Source: an uncultured Prevotella sp.
GTDB lineage: Bacteria > Bacteroidota > Bacteroidia > Bacteroidales > Bacteroidaceae
NCBI GenBank assembly: GCA_900318395.1
Contig: ONKL01000049.1
Location: 1-55,491, forward strand
Length of the DNA: 55,491 nucleotides
Reading direction: 5' to 3'
The notes under the pieces: generated by a model
What the model saw: only the letters and a program-made list of their open reading frames with translations
Told to the model about the DNA's origin: nothing
The model's database searches: none
Shown: in pieces, positions 15,776 through 24,161 of the stretch
Numbering within the stretch: position 1 is the first letter of the stretch
Layout: each line of letters opens with the position of its first letter
Translations under genes and position numbers: made by a program

Positions 15776-16798
15776 ATGAATTTCATCTTGATTGCAGTGA
15801 TTGTCTTAGGAGCTATCGGTCTGATAGCAGCTGTTGTGCTGTTTGCCGCCTCCAAGAAGTTCGCTGTCTATGAAGATCCCCGTATTGCTCAGGTCAGCGA
15901 GTTGCTGCCAGGTGCCAATTGCGGTGGATGTGGATTCCCAGGATGTAGTGGTATGGCTGATGCCCTCGTGAAAGGGGCTGATGCAGGAAGCCTTGATGGA
16001 CTCCTTTGTCCTGTAGGCGGTGCTGAGACTATGGGAAAGGTGGCCGATCTGCTTGGTATGGCAATAGCCAACACAGAGCCGATGGTGGCCGTAGTGAGAT
16101 GTAACGGCACTTGCGAGCATCGTCCTCGCATTGCAGAGTATTCAGGTCTGCGCACCTGTGCTGCCATGCATGCCTGTGGTGCAGGTGAGACTGCCTGTGG
16201 CTTCGGCTGTTTAGGTTGTGGCGATTGTGAGGCTGCCTGCCAGTTTGATGCCATCAAGGTCAATCCTGAGACGGGTATTCCTGAGGTTGATGAAGACAAG
16301 TGTACCTCTTGTGGTGCCTGTGTGAAGGCTTGTCCGCGTAACATCATCGAGCTCCGCAAGAAAGGCCCGAAGGGTAGGAGAGTCTATGTCTCTTGTGTCA
16401 ACAAGGACAAGGGGCCTGTAGCCATGAAGGCTTGTGCCGTCAGCTGTATTGGTTGTGGCAAGTGCGAGAAGGAATGTAACTTTGGTGCCATCACCGTTGA
16501 GAACAATCTGGCATATATCGACTTTGAGAAGTGCCGTCTGTGTCGTAAGTGCGTCACCACTTGTCCTAAGAAGGCAATTCGCGATGTCAATTTCCCCACG
16601 CCAGCACCTGCTCCAAAGCCCAAAGAGCCTGCAGCTCCGAAGCCAGCACCTGCAGAAAAGCCAGCTCCTGCTGAGAAACCGAAAGAAGCTCCGAAGCCCG
16701 TTGAAAAGCCAAAGGCACCAGTTGAGCAGAAACCCGTTGAGAAGAAACCTTCCAGTGGTGCTTTCCTGGATACAGATTCTTCTATTTCACTAAAATAA
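15776..16798 (+). CDS. rnfB: Rnf complex subunit B (iron-sulfur)
   Basis: A 340-residue RnfB, an electron-transfer subunit of the ferredoxin:NAD+ oxidoreductase that pumps Na+ or H+. An N-terminal membrane helix (residues 3-26) is followed by the Fe-S cluster domain GANCGGCGFPGC and several ferredoxin-type [4Fe-4S] motifs (CGFGCLGCGDCEAAC, CTSCGACVKACP, CIGCGKCEKEC, CRLCRKCVTTCP). The C-terminal about 65 residues are a low-complexity Pro/Ala/Lys tail (APKPAPAEKPAPAEKPKEAP type). That tail is longer than in typical RnfB and probably disordered. Confidence 0.95.
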   Translation: MNFILIAVIVLGAIGLIAAVVLFAASKKFAVYEDPRIAQVSELLPGANCGGCGFPGCSGMADALVKGADAGSLDGLLCPVGGAETMGKVADLLGMAIANTEPMVAVVRCNGTCEHRPRIAEYSGLRTCAAMHACGAGETACGFGCLGCGDCEAACQFDAIKVNPETGIPEVDEDKCTSCGACVKACPRNIIELRKKGPKGRRVYVSCVNKDKGPVAMKACAVSCIGCGKCEKECNFGAITVENNLAYIDFEKCRLCRKCVTTCPKKAIRDVNFPTPAPAPKPKEPAAPKPAPAEKPAPAEKPKEAPKPVEKPKAPVEQKPVEKKPSSGAFLDTDSSISLK

Positions 16799-16815
16799 GA
16801 AAGGAGACCTTCGTT

Positions 16816-18100
16816 ATGAATATCAGAACATTTAGAATAGGTGGTATACACCCCGAGGAGAACAAGCTGACACACGAAGCAAGGACGCAGGTGGCAGCAA
16901 TTCCCAAACAGGCTATCTTCCCATTGAGCCAGCACATCGGTGCTCCTGCCAAGCCCGTCGTTCAGAAGGGTGACAGAGTGAAGGTGGGTACGATGATTGC
17001 CGAGGCTGGAGGTGCCTGCTATCTATATTACGGTGAATGGTGATGACTGGGAAAATAATATCGATCGTTCAGATAAGCTGGAAACGGTAGAAGCTCACCC
17101 AGAACTGACGCCAGAAGAGATTGTGAATCGCATCAAAAACGCTGGTGTCGTTGGTATGGGTGGCGCATGTTTCCCCACTTTCATCAAGTTGACACCACCG
17201 CCAACAGCAAAGGCCGAGTGCGTGATTATCAATGCCGTTGAGTGCGAGCCTTATATCACAGCCGACTATCGTCTGATGATGGAGCATGCAGATGAGATCC
17301 TCGTGGGTCTCGAACTGCTGATGAAGGGTGCTAAGGTGACAACAGGTTATATCGGTATCGAGACGAATAAGATGCCAGCCATCGAACTGCTCACCAAGAA
17401 GTGCGCAGAGAAGTTTGGCGGCTCTGCCTACAATGTAGAGGTAGTTCCCCTGATGCAACGTTACCCTCAGGGTGGTGAGAAACAGCTCGTGGATGCTGTC
17501 ATCCGTCGTCAGGTGCCTGCTCCTCCTGCCATCCCAGTGAATGTGGGTGCAATCGTTCAGAATGTAGGTACTGCTTTTGCCGTCTATGAGGCCGTGATGA
17601 AGAATAAGCCACTTTTCGAGCGTTACACCACTGTGACAGGAAAGAAACTCCAGAATCCAGGTAACTTCCTCGTCCGTATGGGAACACCTATGCAGGAATT
17701 GATCGATGCCTGTGGTGGTATGCCTGAGGGCGACAATAAGTTGCTGGCTGGTGGCCCGATGATGGGTAAGGCCCTTACTTCAACAGAGGTTCCCATCTGT
17801 AAGGGAACCAACTCTGTGACCATCATCTCTGATGAAGAAGCCCGTCGCAAGGAGCCCCAAGCATGTATTCGCTGTGCCAAGTGTGTAGGTGTCTGTCCGA
17901 TGGGACTTGAGCCTTATCTGCTTGCCAAGCTCTCAGATGTCAAGAACTGGGAGCGCGCTGAGCGTGAGGATATTGTCAGTTGTATCGAGTGTGGCTCATG
18001 TCAGTTCACCTGTCCTGCCCACCGTCCTTTGCTCGACAATATCCGCCAGGGAAAGACCACTGTTATGGGCATTATACGTGCAAGAGCAGCAAAAAAGTAA
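16816..18100 (+). pseudogene. rnfC: rnfC broken by an internal deletion and frameshift
   Basis: RnfC carries FMN/NADH-binding and two [4Fe-4S] centres of the Rnf complex. Here the N-terminus reads normally from ATG 16816 to about 17018 (RIGGIHPEENKLT ... VGTMIAEAGG). It then runs out of frame to a stop at 17041-17043. The rest of the protein continues in the next frame from about 17014 (PAIYITVNGDDW) to 18100, with intact CIRCAKCVGVCP and CIECGSCQFTCP clusters. The roughly 25-30 residues that normally lie between AEAGG and PAIYI (the sandwich segment around an HSPVSG motif) are missing, so this is an out-of-frame deletion, not a simple slip. An AGGAG site lies 7-11 bp before the ATG. It could be a true mutation or an assembly error; the flanking operon looks intact. 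Confidence 0.85.
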
Positions 18101-18128
18101 AAAGGTAAAATAGTAAAAAGGTAAAAAT
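18097..18128 (+). repeat. Octamer array at the rnfC/rnfD junction
   Basis: Four 8-bp units (GTAAAAAG, GTAAAATA, GTAAAAAG, GTAAAAAT). The first unit contains the rnfC stop codon TAA (18098-18100), and the last ends 3 bp before the rnfD ATG at 18132. Confidence 0.88.
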
Positions 18129-18131
18129 GAT

Positions 18132-19136
18132 ATGGGAAAATTAATTGTATCATTATCGCCACACGCACACGGAACAGATACCGTAGAGCGCAACATGTAT
18201 GGTGTGATCATCGCCCTGATGCCTGCACTGCTCGTGTCGTTCTACTTCTTCGGTCTTGGGTCCGTCATCGTATGTCTGACGAGTGTGGCAGCCTGCGTCT
18301 TCTTTGAGTGGGCTATCAACAAATATATCCTCAAGAATGAGAGGAACACCATTCTCGATGGTTCTGCAGCTCTGACTGGTTTGCTGCTTGGTATGAACCT
18401 TCCGTCGAACCTCCCCGTCTGGATCATCCTCATTGGTGCGCTCTTTGCCATCGGTGTAGCCAAGATGACGTTTGGCGGTCTGGGACATAACATCTTCAAT
18501 CCTGCACTGGTGGGACGTTGTGCACTTCTGGTGGCTTTTCCTGCACAGATGACCTCATGGCCCTTGCCAGGACAGTGGTTCCAGTATACGGATGCTGAGA
18601 CAGGTGCCACACCGTTGGCACTGATGCAGCAGGCTATTAAAGAGGGTAACGTGGATATGCTCGCTCAGATACCTGATGCTTTCTCGTTGCTCTTCTCCGA
18701 CCTGTCGCTCAATGGAGGCGCAGGAGCAATCGGTGAGGTCTGCGACCTGGCTCTGATTCTGGGCTTGGTTTTCATGCTCTGGCGTAAAATCATCACTTGG
18801 CATATACCAGTCAGCATTCTCGGTACCGTTTTCGTACTCAGTTCTCTGCTCCATCTGGCTAACCCCATCTATGCAGATCCTGTAGTCGTTCTGCTGTCTG
18901 GAGGTCTGATGCTGGGTGCCATCTTCATGGCTACGGATTATGTCACTTCTCCAATGACACCCAAGGGGCAGATCATCTATGGTGTCTGCATTGGTGTGCT
19001 GACGATCGTCATCCGTAACTGGGGTGCCTATCCAGAAGGTATGTCGTTCGCCATTCTTATCATGAATGCGTTCACACCTCTTATTAATAATTATGTGAAA
19101 CCTAAGCGCTTCGGTGAAGTGCCGACTTCTAAATAA
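18132..19136 (+). CDS. rnfD: Rnf complex subunit D (membrane, FMN)
   Basis: A 334-residue polytopic membrane subunit of Rnf. It has about eight to nine hydrophobic helices. The covalent-FMN Thr lies in DAETGATPLALM, the counterpart of the SGAT motif. Other signatures are NPALVGRCALLVAFP and FMATDYVTSPMTPKGQ. It lies 31 bp after the broken rnfC, with the spacer filled by an octamer array. A degenerate heptamer stretch (19136-19156) separates it from rnfG. Confidence 0.94.
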   Translation: MGKLIVSLSPHAHGTDTVERNMYGVIIALMPALLVSFYFFGLGSVIVCLTSVAACVFFEWAINKYILKNERNTILDGSAALTGLLLGMNLPSNLPVWIILIGALFAIGVAKMTFGGLGHNIFNPALVGRCALLVAFPAQMTSWPLPGQWFQYTDAETGATPLALMQQAIKEGNVDMLAQIPDAFSLLFSDLSLNGGAGAIGEVCDLALILGLVFMLWRKIITWHIPVSILGTVFVLSSLLHLANPIYADPVVVLLSGGLMLGAIFMATDYVTSPMTPKGQIIYGVCIGVLTIVIRNWGAYPEGMSFAILIMNAFTPLINNYVKPKRFGEVPTSK

Positions 19137-19156
19137 TTAAGAGTTAAGAATGAAGA
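19136..19156 (+). repeat. Degenerate heptamer stretch at the rnfD/rnfG junction
   Basis: Three 7-bp units (ATTAAGA, GTTAAGA, ATGAAGA) begin at the last base of the rnfD stop codon and end just before the rnfG ATG at 19161. Confidence 0.6.
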
Positions 19157-19160
19157 GATT

Positions 19161-19793
19161 ATGAAGAAGTTAGAATCATCTTTGACGAATATGGTGCTGG
19201 TGCTCACAGGAGTAGCAGTCATCATGGGTGGTATCCTGGCGTATGTGAACCACCTGACAGAAGGTCCGATTAACGACCAGAAGGCAAAAGCACTGGCTGA
19301 TGGTATCAAGACGGTGATGTGTGTCAGCGATATCACAGTCGCCAAGACCGACACCGTGAAGCAGAACGATGCCAAGGGGAAGGAACTTACCTATATTATC
19401 TATCAGACGCAAGATGCTCAGGGAAAGAGTCTGGGTGCAGCCGTTGAGAGCACTACCGGTGGTTTCGGTGGTGATCTGAAAGTGCTCGTAGGTTTCGATC
19501 CCGAGGGCAAGATCCTGGGCTATACGCTGCTCGAACATGCTGAGACCCCAGGACTTGGTGCTAAAGCAGACAAGTGGTTCCAGAAGGGAGAAAAGGGTGA
19601 CATCATCGGAAAGTCGCCAGCAGAGCCTCTTACCGTATCGAAGGACGGTGGACAGGTTGATGCCATCACGGCTTCAACGATTACCAGTCGTGCTTTCCTG
19701 CTTGCAGTGAACAATGCTTATAACGCTTACAAGGTAGCACCCGTTGCAGATGCAGAGACAGGTGCCACAAAACAAGTAAAGAAGGAGGAATAA
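19161..19793 (+). CDS. rnfG: Rnf complex subunit G (periplasmic FMN domain)
   Basis: A 210-residue subunit with one N-terminal membrane helix (NMVLVLTGVAVIMGGILAYV) and a periplasmic FMN-binding domain. The flavinylation site is the Thr in VDAITASTITSRAF, and GYTLLEHAETPGLGAKA is the conserved flavin-domain loop. The C-terminal lysine-rich tail is short. It is followed 3 bp later by rnfE. Confidence 0.94.
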   Translation: MKKLESSLTNMVLVLTGVAVIMGGILAYVNHLTEGPINDQKAKALADGIKTVMCVSDITVAKTDTVKQNDAKGKELTYIIYQTQDAQGKSLGAAVESTTGGFGGDLKVLVGFDPEGKILGYTLLEHAETPGLGAKADKWFQKGEKGDIIGKSPAEPLTVSKDGGQVDAITASTITSRAFLLAVNNAYNAYKVAPVADAETGATKQVKKEE

Positions 19794-19796
19794 ACT

Positions 19797-20381
19797 ATGA
19801 ATGCAATACAGATTATCAAGAATGGCATCGTCAAGGAGAACCCAACGTTCGTCCTGATGCTCGGTATGTGTCCTACGCTGGCCACGACCACCTCTGCCAT
19901 CAACGGTATGTCGATGGGCCTCGCCACAATGGCTGTGCTCATCTGTACCAACGTTGTGATCTCGTGCTTGAAATCCATCACTCCTGATAAGGTGCGAATT
20001 CCAGTCTTCATCGTGGTGATTGCTGCTTTCGTGACGATCTTGCAGATGGTGATCAAGGCTTACTTGCCAGACATCGACGCAGCCCTCGGATTGTTTATCC
20101 CACTGATTGTGGTCAACTGTATTATCCTCGGACGTGCAGAAGCCTTCGCAGCCAAGCAGTCGCCTATAGCCTCTCTCTTTGATGGAATCGGTATCGGCCT
20201 TGGATTCACCCTCGGACTGACGCTGCTGGGTATCTGTCGCGAGTTGTTGGGCAATGGCTCTGTCTTCGGACTCACGCTGCTGCCAGAGACCTATAATATC
20301 CTGCTCTTCGTGCTGCCTCCAGGTGCATTCATCACCCTCGGCTTCCTGATTGCTATCGTCAATAAACTTAGAAAGGCATAA
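19797..20381 (+). CDS. rnfE: Rnf complex subunit E (membrane)
   Basis: A 194-residue integral membrane protein with six hydrophobic helices. Family signatures are KNPTFV-like KENPTFVLMLGMCPTLA, PVFIVVIAAFVTILQMV, LGLFIPLIVVNCIILGRAEAFA (with the conserved Cys) and GICRELLGNG. It is paralogous to RnfA in fold, and the two form the core that moves electrons across the membrane. It sits 3 bp after rnfG and 3 bp before rnfA. Confidence 0.95.
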   Translation: MNAIQIIKNGIVKENPTFVLMLGMCPTLATTTSAINGMSMGLATMAVLICTNVVISCLKSITPDKVRIPVFIVVIAAFVTILQMVIKAYLPDIDAALGLFIPLIVVNCIILGRAEAFAAKQSPIASLFDGIGIGLGFTLGLTLLGICRELLGNGSVFGLTLLPETYNILLFVLPPGAFITLGFLIAIVNKLRKA

Positions 20382-20384
20382 ATT

Positions 20385-20987
20385 ATGGAATATATACTGA
20401 TTTTCATTAGCGCCATCTTTGTGAACAACATCGTGTTGTCACAGTTCCTCGGCATTTGTCCGTTCCTTGGCGTATCAAAGAAGATTGACACTTCGCTGGG
20501 TATGTCGGCTGCCGTTGCCTTTGTGCTCACACTGGCTACGATTGTCACCTGGCTCGTTCAGAAATACGTACTCGATGCCTTCGGACTGCAGTATCTGCAG
20601 ACGATTGCATTCATCCTTGTCATCGCCTCTTTGGTTCAGATGGTAGAGATCGTACTCAAGAAGGTATCGCCAGCCCTTTATCAGGCACTGGGCATCTTCC
20701 TGCCACTGATCACCACGAACTGTGCTGTGCTCGGCGTTGCCATTCTTTGTATCCAGAAAGATTACGACCTGCTACAGTCTGTCGTTTACGCTTTCTCTAC
20801 AGCGATTGGCTTCGGACTTGCGCTGACGGTCTTTGCCGGTATGCGTGAGCAGCTTGAGCTCGTCAAGATTCCCAAGGGCATGCAGGGTATGGCCATCGTG
20901 ATGCTCTCTGCCGGACTTCTCAGTCTTGCCTTCATGGGCTTCTCTGGTGTCGACGGTGGACTGAAGGTTCTCTTTGGACTCGACTAA
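20385..20987 (+). CDS. rnfA: Rnf complex subunit A (membrane)
   Basis: A 200-residue membrane subunit, the last gene of the operon. Visible signatures are NNIVLSQFLGICPFLGVSKK and LGIFLPLITTNCAVLGVA (each holding one of the cysteines thought to ligate the buried [2Fe-2S] cluster with RnfE), and FAGMREQLELVKIPKGMQG. The gene order rseC-B-C-D-G-E-A is the Bacteroidota arrangement. galE follows 21 bp later, possibly on the same transcript, because no promoter is seen between them. Confidence 0.95.
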   Translation: MEYILIFISAIFVNNIVLSQFLGICPFLGVSKKIDTSLGMSAAVAFVLTLATIVTWLVQKYVLDAFGLQYLQTIAFILVIASLVQMVEIVLKKVSPALYQALGIFLPLITTNCAVLGVAILCIQKDYDLLQSVVYAFSTAIGFGLALTVFAGMREQLELVKIPKGMQGMAIVMLSAGLLSLAFMGFSGVDGGLKVLFGLD

Positions 20988-21008
20988 TTTATTATTAATA
21001 TAACAAAT

Positions 21009-22049
21009 ATGAAACAGACAATTTTGGTGACTGGTGGTACAGGCTTCATCGGAAGCCATACGACCGTTGAGCTGCAGGAAGCAGGCTATGAGGTTGTGAT
21101 TATCGACAATCTGTCGAACTCTAATGCTAACGTCGTTGACGGCATCGAGAAGATTACGGGCATTCGTCCTGCATTCGAGAAGGTGGACTGCTGCGATATG
21201 GAGGCATTGGAGGGCATATTCAAGAAGTATCCTAAGATAGAGGGTATTATCCACTTCGCAGCCTCGAAGGCTGTAGGCGAGAGTGTGGAGAAGCCACTGA
21301 TGTACTATCGTAACAACCTGACAAGCCTGATCAATCTTCTGGAGCTGATGCCGAAATATGACGTGAAGGGTATCATCTTCTCGTCGAGTTGTACTGTATA
21401 CGGTCAGCCCTCAGCAGAGAATCTGCCCGTGACGGAGAATGCGCCTATCCAGAAGGCATTGAGCCCCTACGGCAACACCAAGCAGATTAATGAGGAGATT
21501 ATCCAGGACTACATCCACTCTGGTGCGCCTATCAAGAGTATTATCCTGAGATACTTCAACCCCATCGGAGCACATCCCACTGCACTGATTGGCGAACTCC
21601 CCAACGGCGTTCCCATGAACCTCATCCCGTTTGTGACTCAGACCGCTATGGGTATCCGTAAACAACTGAAGATCTTCGGACACGATTATAACACACCTGA
21701 CAAGACCTGTATCCGTGACTATATCTATGTCGTGGATCTTGCAAAGGCTCACGTGAAGGCTATGGAGCGTGTACTCGACAAGCCAGAGACTGACCCTGTA
21801 GAGATCTTCAACATTGGTACTGGTAAGGGACTCTCCACGCTCGAGGTGGTTGAGGGCTTCGAGAAGGCTACGGGTGTGAAGGTGAACTGGGAGTATGCAC
21901 CCCGTCGCGAAGGTGATATCGAGCAGGTATGGGGTAATGTCGACAAGGCCAACAAGGTGTTGGGCTGGAAGGCAGACACGCCTACTGAAGAGGTGCTGAA
22001 GAGTGCCTGGAAATGGCAAGAGAAACTTCGCGAAGACGGCATTCAGTAA
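21009..22049 (+). CDS. galE: UDP-glucose 4-epimerase
   Basis: A 346-residue extended short-chain dehydrogenase that interconverts UDP-glucose and UDP-galactose. The NAD motif is GGTGFIGS (residues 8-15). The catalytic Ser/Tyr/Lys lie in FSSSCTVYG and SPYGNTKQ (Tyr about 153, Lys about 157). NPIGAHP and NLIPF...GIRKQLKIFG fit GalE. It ends in a strong bidirectional terminator shared with convergent ispE. Confidence 0.93.
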   Translation: MKQTILVTGGTGFIGSHTTVELQEAGYEVVIIDNLSNSNANVVDGIEKITGIRPAFEKVDCCDMEALEGIFKKYPKIEGIIHFAASKAVGESVEKPLMYYRNNLTSLINLLELMPKYDVKGIIFSSSCTVYGQPSAENLPVTENAPIQKALSPYGNTKQINEEIIQDYIHSGAPIKSIILRYFNPIGAHPTALIGELPNGVPMNLIPFVTQTAMGIRKQLKIFGHDYNTPDKTCIRDYIYVVDLAKAHVKAMERVLDKPETDPVEIFNIGTGKGLSTLEVVEGFEKATGVKVNWEYAPRREGDIEQVWGNVDKANKVLGWKADTPTEEVLKSAWKWQEKLREDGIQ

Positions 22050-22070
22050 AAGCGAATAGTAATCAACGAT

Positions 22071-22099
22071 AATCCCACTCAATCGAGTGGGATTATTGT
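22071..22099. terminator. Bidirectional terminator between galE and ispE
   Basis: A perfect stem AATCCCACTC/GAGTGGGATT closed by an AATC loop is followed by ATTGTTTT on the plus strand. The ispE stop codon (22079-22081) lies inside the hairpin. Confidence 0.85.
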
Positions 22100-22915
22100 T
22101 TTGAAGGTGTCTGGGGCATTGAATTCATCAAGACTGACTGGCTCTCGGAACAAACCGTAGAGCGAGGATCCAGAGCCCGACATCGCAGCATAGGCAGCTC
22201 CCAGGTCATAGAGTCGTTGTTTGATGGCTCCAATCTCAGGATGGAGTGCAAAGACACTCTTCTCGAAATCGTTGGTGAGTCCATCGCGCCAATTCTCAAC
22301 GGGCTGCATGACGACGTCGCGGCAGTTCTTTGGTGGGCGTTGAGGAACGATCAGCGAGAAAGCTTCCTTCGTGGGTACAGGGATGTCAGGACGGACTACA
22401 GCGAGATACCAGCCACTGAGATTGAGACTGATGGGCTGTAGCTTCTCACCAATACCCTCTGCATAGCAGGGACGATTGAGGATAAAGAATGCACAATCGG
22501 CTCCCAGACGGGCTGCATACTGGATCATCTGTTCATCGCTCAACCCCAGTTGGAACTGCTGATTAAGCAGGGTAATCATAAATCCACAGTCGCTCGAACC
22601 TCCACCCATACCGGCCTGCGTGGGGATGCCTTTATAGAGGTGCGCATGTACGCGAGGCAGGGCAGGGAAGTCTTGCTTCAGCATATTATAGGCTCTTACG
22701 ACGAGATTACGCTGCTCGTCACCATCAATATGGATGTTCGTCACCTTCAGGTCGCAGTCAAACTCTGAGGGGAACTCAGAATCCATTGGGAACACCTCCA
22801 GTGCATCGCAGATGGGCACAGGGTAGAAGACGGTTTCCAGATTGTGATAACCGTCGGGGCGACGCTCAACGACGTTAAGCCCCAGATTGATTTTGGCGAT
22901 TGGACTTGTCAACAT
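22079..22915 (-). CDS. ispE: 4-diphosphocytidyl-2-C-methyl-D-erythritol kinase
   Basis: A 278-residue GHMP kinase of the non-mevalonate isoprenoid pathway. The N-terminal block SPIAKINLGLNVVERRPDGYHNLET contains the catalytic Lys8. The ATP loop is GIPTQAGMGGGSSD (residues 96-109), and the C-terminal GHMP motif is YAAMSGSGSSLYGLF. The start at 22915 (MLTSPIAK) is set by the family N-terminus, and it overlaps the 3' end of the helicase gene by 41 bp. It probably ends the lon-tgt-lpt-helicase-ispE run. Confidence 0.93.
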   Translation of the reverse strand: MLTSPIAKINLGLNVVERRPDGYHNLETVFYPVPICDALEVFPMDSEFPSEFDCDLKVTNIHIDGDEQRNLVVRAYNMLKQDFPALPRVHAHLYKGIPTQAGMGGGSSDCGFMITLLNQQFQLGLSDEQMIQYAARLGADCAFFILNRPCYAEGIGEKLQPISLNLSGWYLAVVRPDIPVPTKEAFSLIVPQRPPKNCRDVVMQPVENWRDGLTNDFEKSVFALHPEIGAIKQRLYDLGAAYAAMSGSGSSLYGLFREPVSLDEFNAPDTFKTIIPLD

Positions 22916-24161
22916 GTTGTTTCTTGCCTTTTTTGTTATTCTTTGCGCCATTGCCTTTTGAATGCCAGCGGCCATGACGACGGGTGTTCGAACGTTTCTT
23001 CTCGCGCTTGGTGTATTCAGGCCCTTCACCGATACCTTCTGGCAGTGGATTCTTCGTTACCTCCTTACCAAGGAAATGCTCAATCTGCTGGAAACGATAG
23101 ATGTCTGCCTCGCTGACGAAGGTGACAGCCACACCATCGCGCTGGGCACGGGCTGTACGTCCGATACGATGCACATAGTCTTCTGCGTCGTGGGGAACAT
23201 CGTAGTTGATGACTGTCAGAATATCGTCGATGTCGATACCTCTGGCCACAATGTCTGTTGCTACGAGTACATCTGTCAGTCCTGCCTTGAAGCGATACAT
23301 CACCTCGTCGCGCTCCTGTTGCGAGAGGTCACTGTGCATCTGGTCGCAGTTGATGTGCATCGACTTCAGCGAACGCGCTATCTCCTTGACACGCTCTTTC
23401 TTGCCAGAGAAGATAATCACGCGTTTGAGGTCGCCCTGCTTGAAGATATGGTTGATAATCTTCAGCTTCTGAGGATCGTAGCAGACGTATGCACTCTGCT
23501 GGATTTTCTCTGCCGGCTTGGATACGGCAATCTTCACTTCTACAGGGTCGTGGAGCAACTGTACTGCCAGTTCACGGATCTTCGGAGGCATGGTTGCTGA
23601 GAACATGATACGCTGACAAGACTTAGGCAGCGCACTCACAAGTTTCATGATATCCTCGATGAAACCCATGTCGAGCATACGGTCTGCCTCGTCGAGCACA
23701 AAGAAGCTGCAACGTGAGAGGTCGAGGTTGCCAACCTTCATGTGACTGAGCAGACGACCTGGGGTGGCGATGAGCACATCGGCTCCAAGGCGCATGCCTC
23801 GCAGTTCCTGCTCATAGCGCCCACCATCATTGCCGCCATAGACAGCTACCGACGATACGTCGTCGAGGTAATAGCCAAAGCCCTGCATGGCCTGATCAAT
23901 CTGTTGGGCAAGCTCACGGGTGGGCGACATGATGACACAATTGATGGCATCCTTGGGATAGTCGCCGTCGTCGAGCATGGAGAGGATGGGCAGCAGATAG
24001 GCAGCAGTCTTGCCAGTACCTGTCTGAGCCACTCCCAGCACATCGTAGCCATCGAGGATCTCAGGAATACAACGTTCCTGAATGGGCGTCATATCGTCGA
24101 AATGCATGTCATAAAGCGCATCGAGGATATTGTCATTAAGATATGTTTCTTCGAATTTCAT
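22875..24161 (-). CDS. DEAD-box RNA helicase
   Basis: A 428-residue ATP-dependent RNA helicase. Its motifs are all present: the Q motif (FDDMTPIQERCIPEIL), I (AQTGTGKT, Lys51), Ia (PTRELA), Ib (TPGR), II (DEAD), III (SAT), IV (VIIFSGKK), V (ATDIVARGIDIDD) and VI (HRIGRTARA). A basic C-terminal tail (TKREKKRSNTRRHGRWHSKGNGAKNNK type) should bind RNA. The start at 24161 (MKFEET) shares one base with the stop of the upstream permease gene (TAATG), indicating translational coupling. Likely roles are ribosome assembly or cold-adaptive RNA remodelling, but family sequence alone cannot choose. Confidence 0.92.
   Translation of the reverse strand: MKFEETYLNDNILDALYDMHFDDMTPIQERCIPEILDGYDVLGVAQTGTGKTAAYLLPILSMLDDGDYPKDAINCVIMSPTRELAQQIDQAMQGFGYYLDDVSSVAVYGGNDGGRYEQELRGMRLGADVLIATPGRLLSHMKVGNLDLSRCSFFVLDEADRMLDMGFIEDIMKLVSALPKSCQRIMFSATMPPKIRELAVQLLHDPVEVKIAVSKPAEKIQQSAYVCYDPQKLKIINHIFKQGDLKRVIIFSGKKERVKEIARSLKSMHINCDQMHSDLSQQERDEVMYRFKAGLTDVLVATDIVARGIDIDDILTVINYDVPHDAEDYVHRIGRTARAQRDGVAVTFVSEADIYRFQQIEHFLGKEVTKNPLPEGIGEGPEYTKREKKRSNTRRHGRWHSKGNGAKNNKKGKKQHVDKSNRQNQSGA

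Noticed and set aside
16997-17045. Programmed ribosomal frameshift in rnfC
   Set aside because: There is no slippery heptanucleotide at the break, and a conserved block of about 25-30 residues is missing, which frameshifting could not restore.
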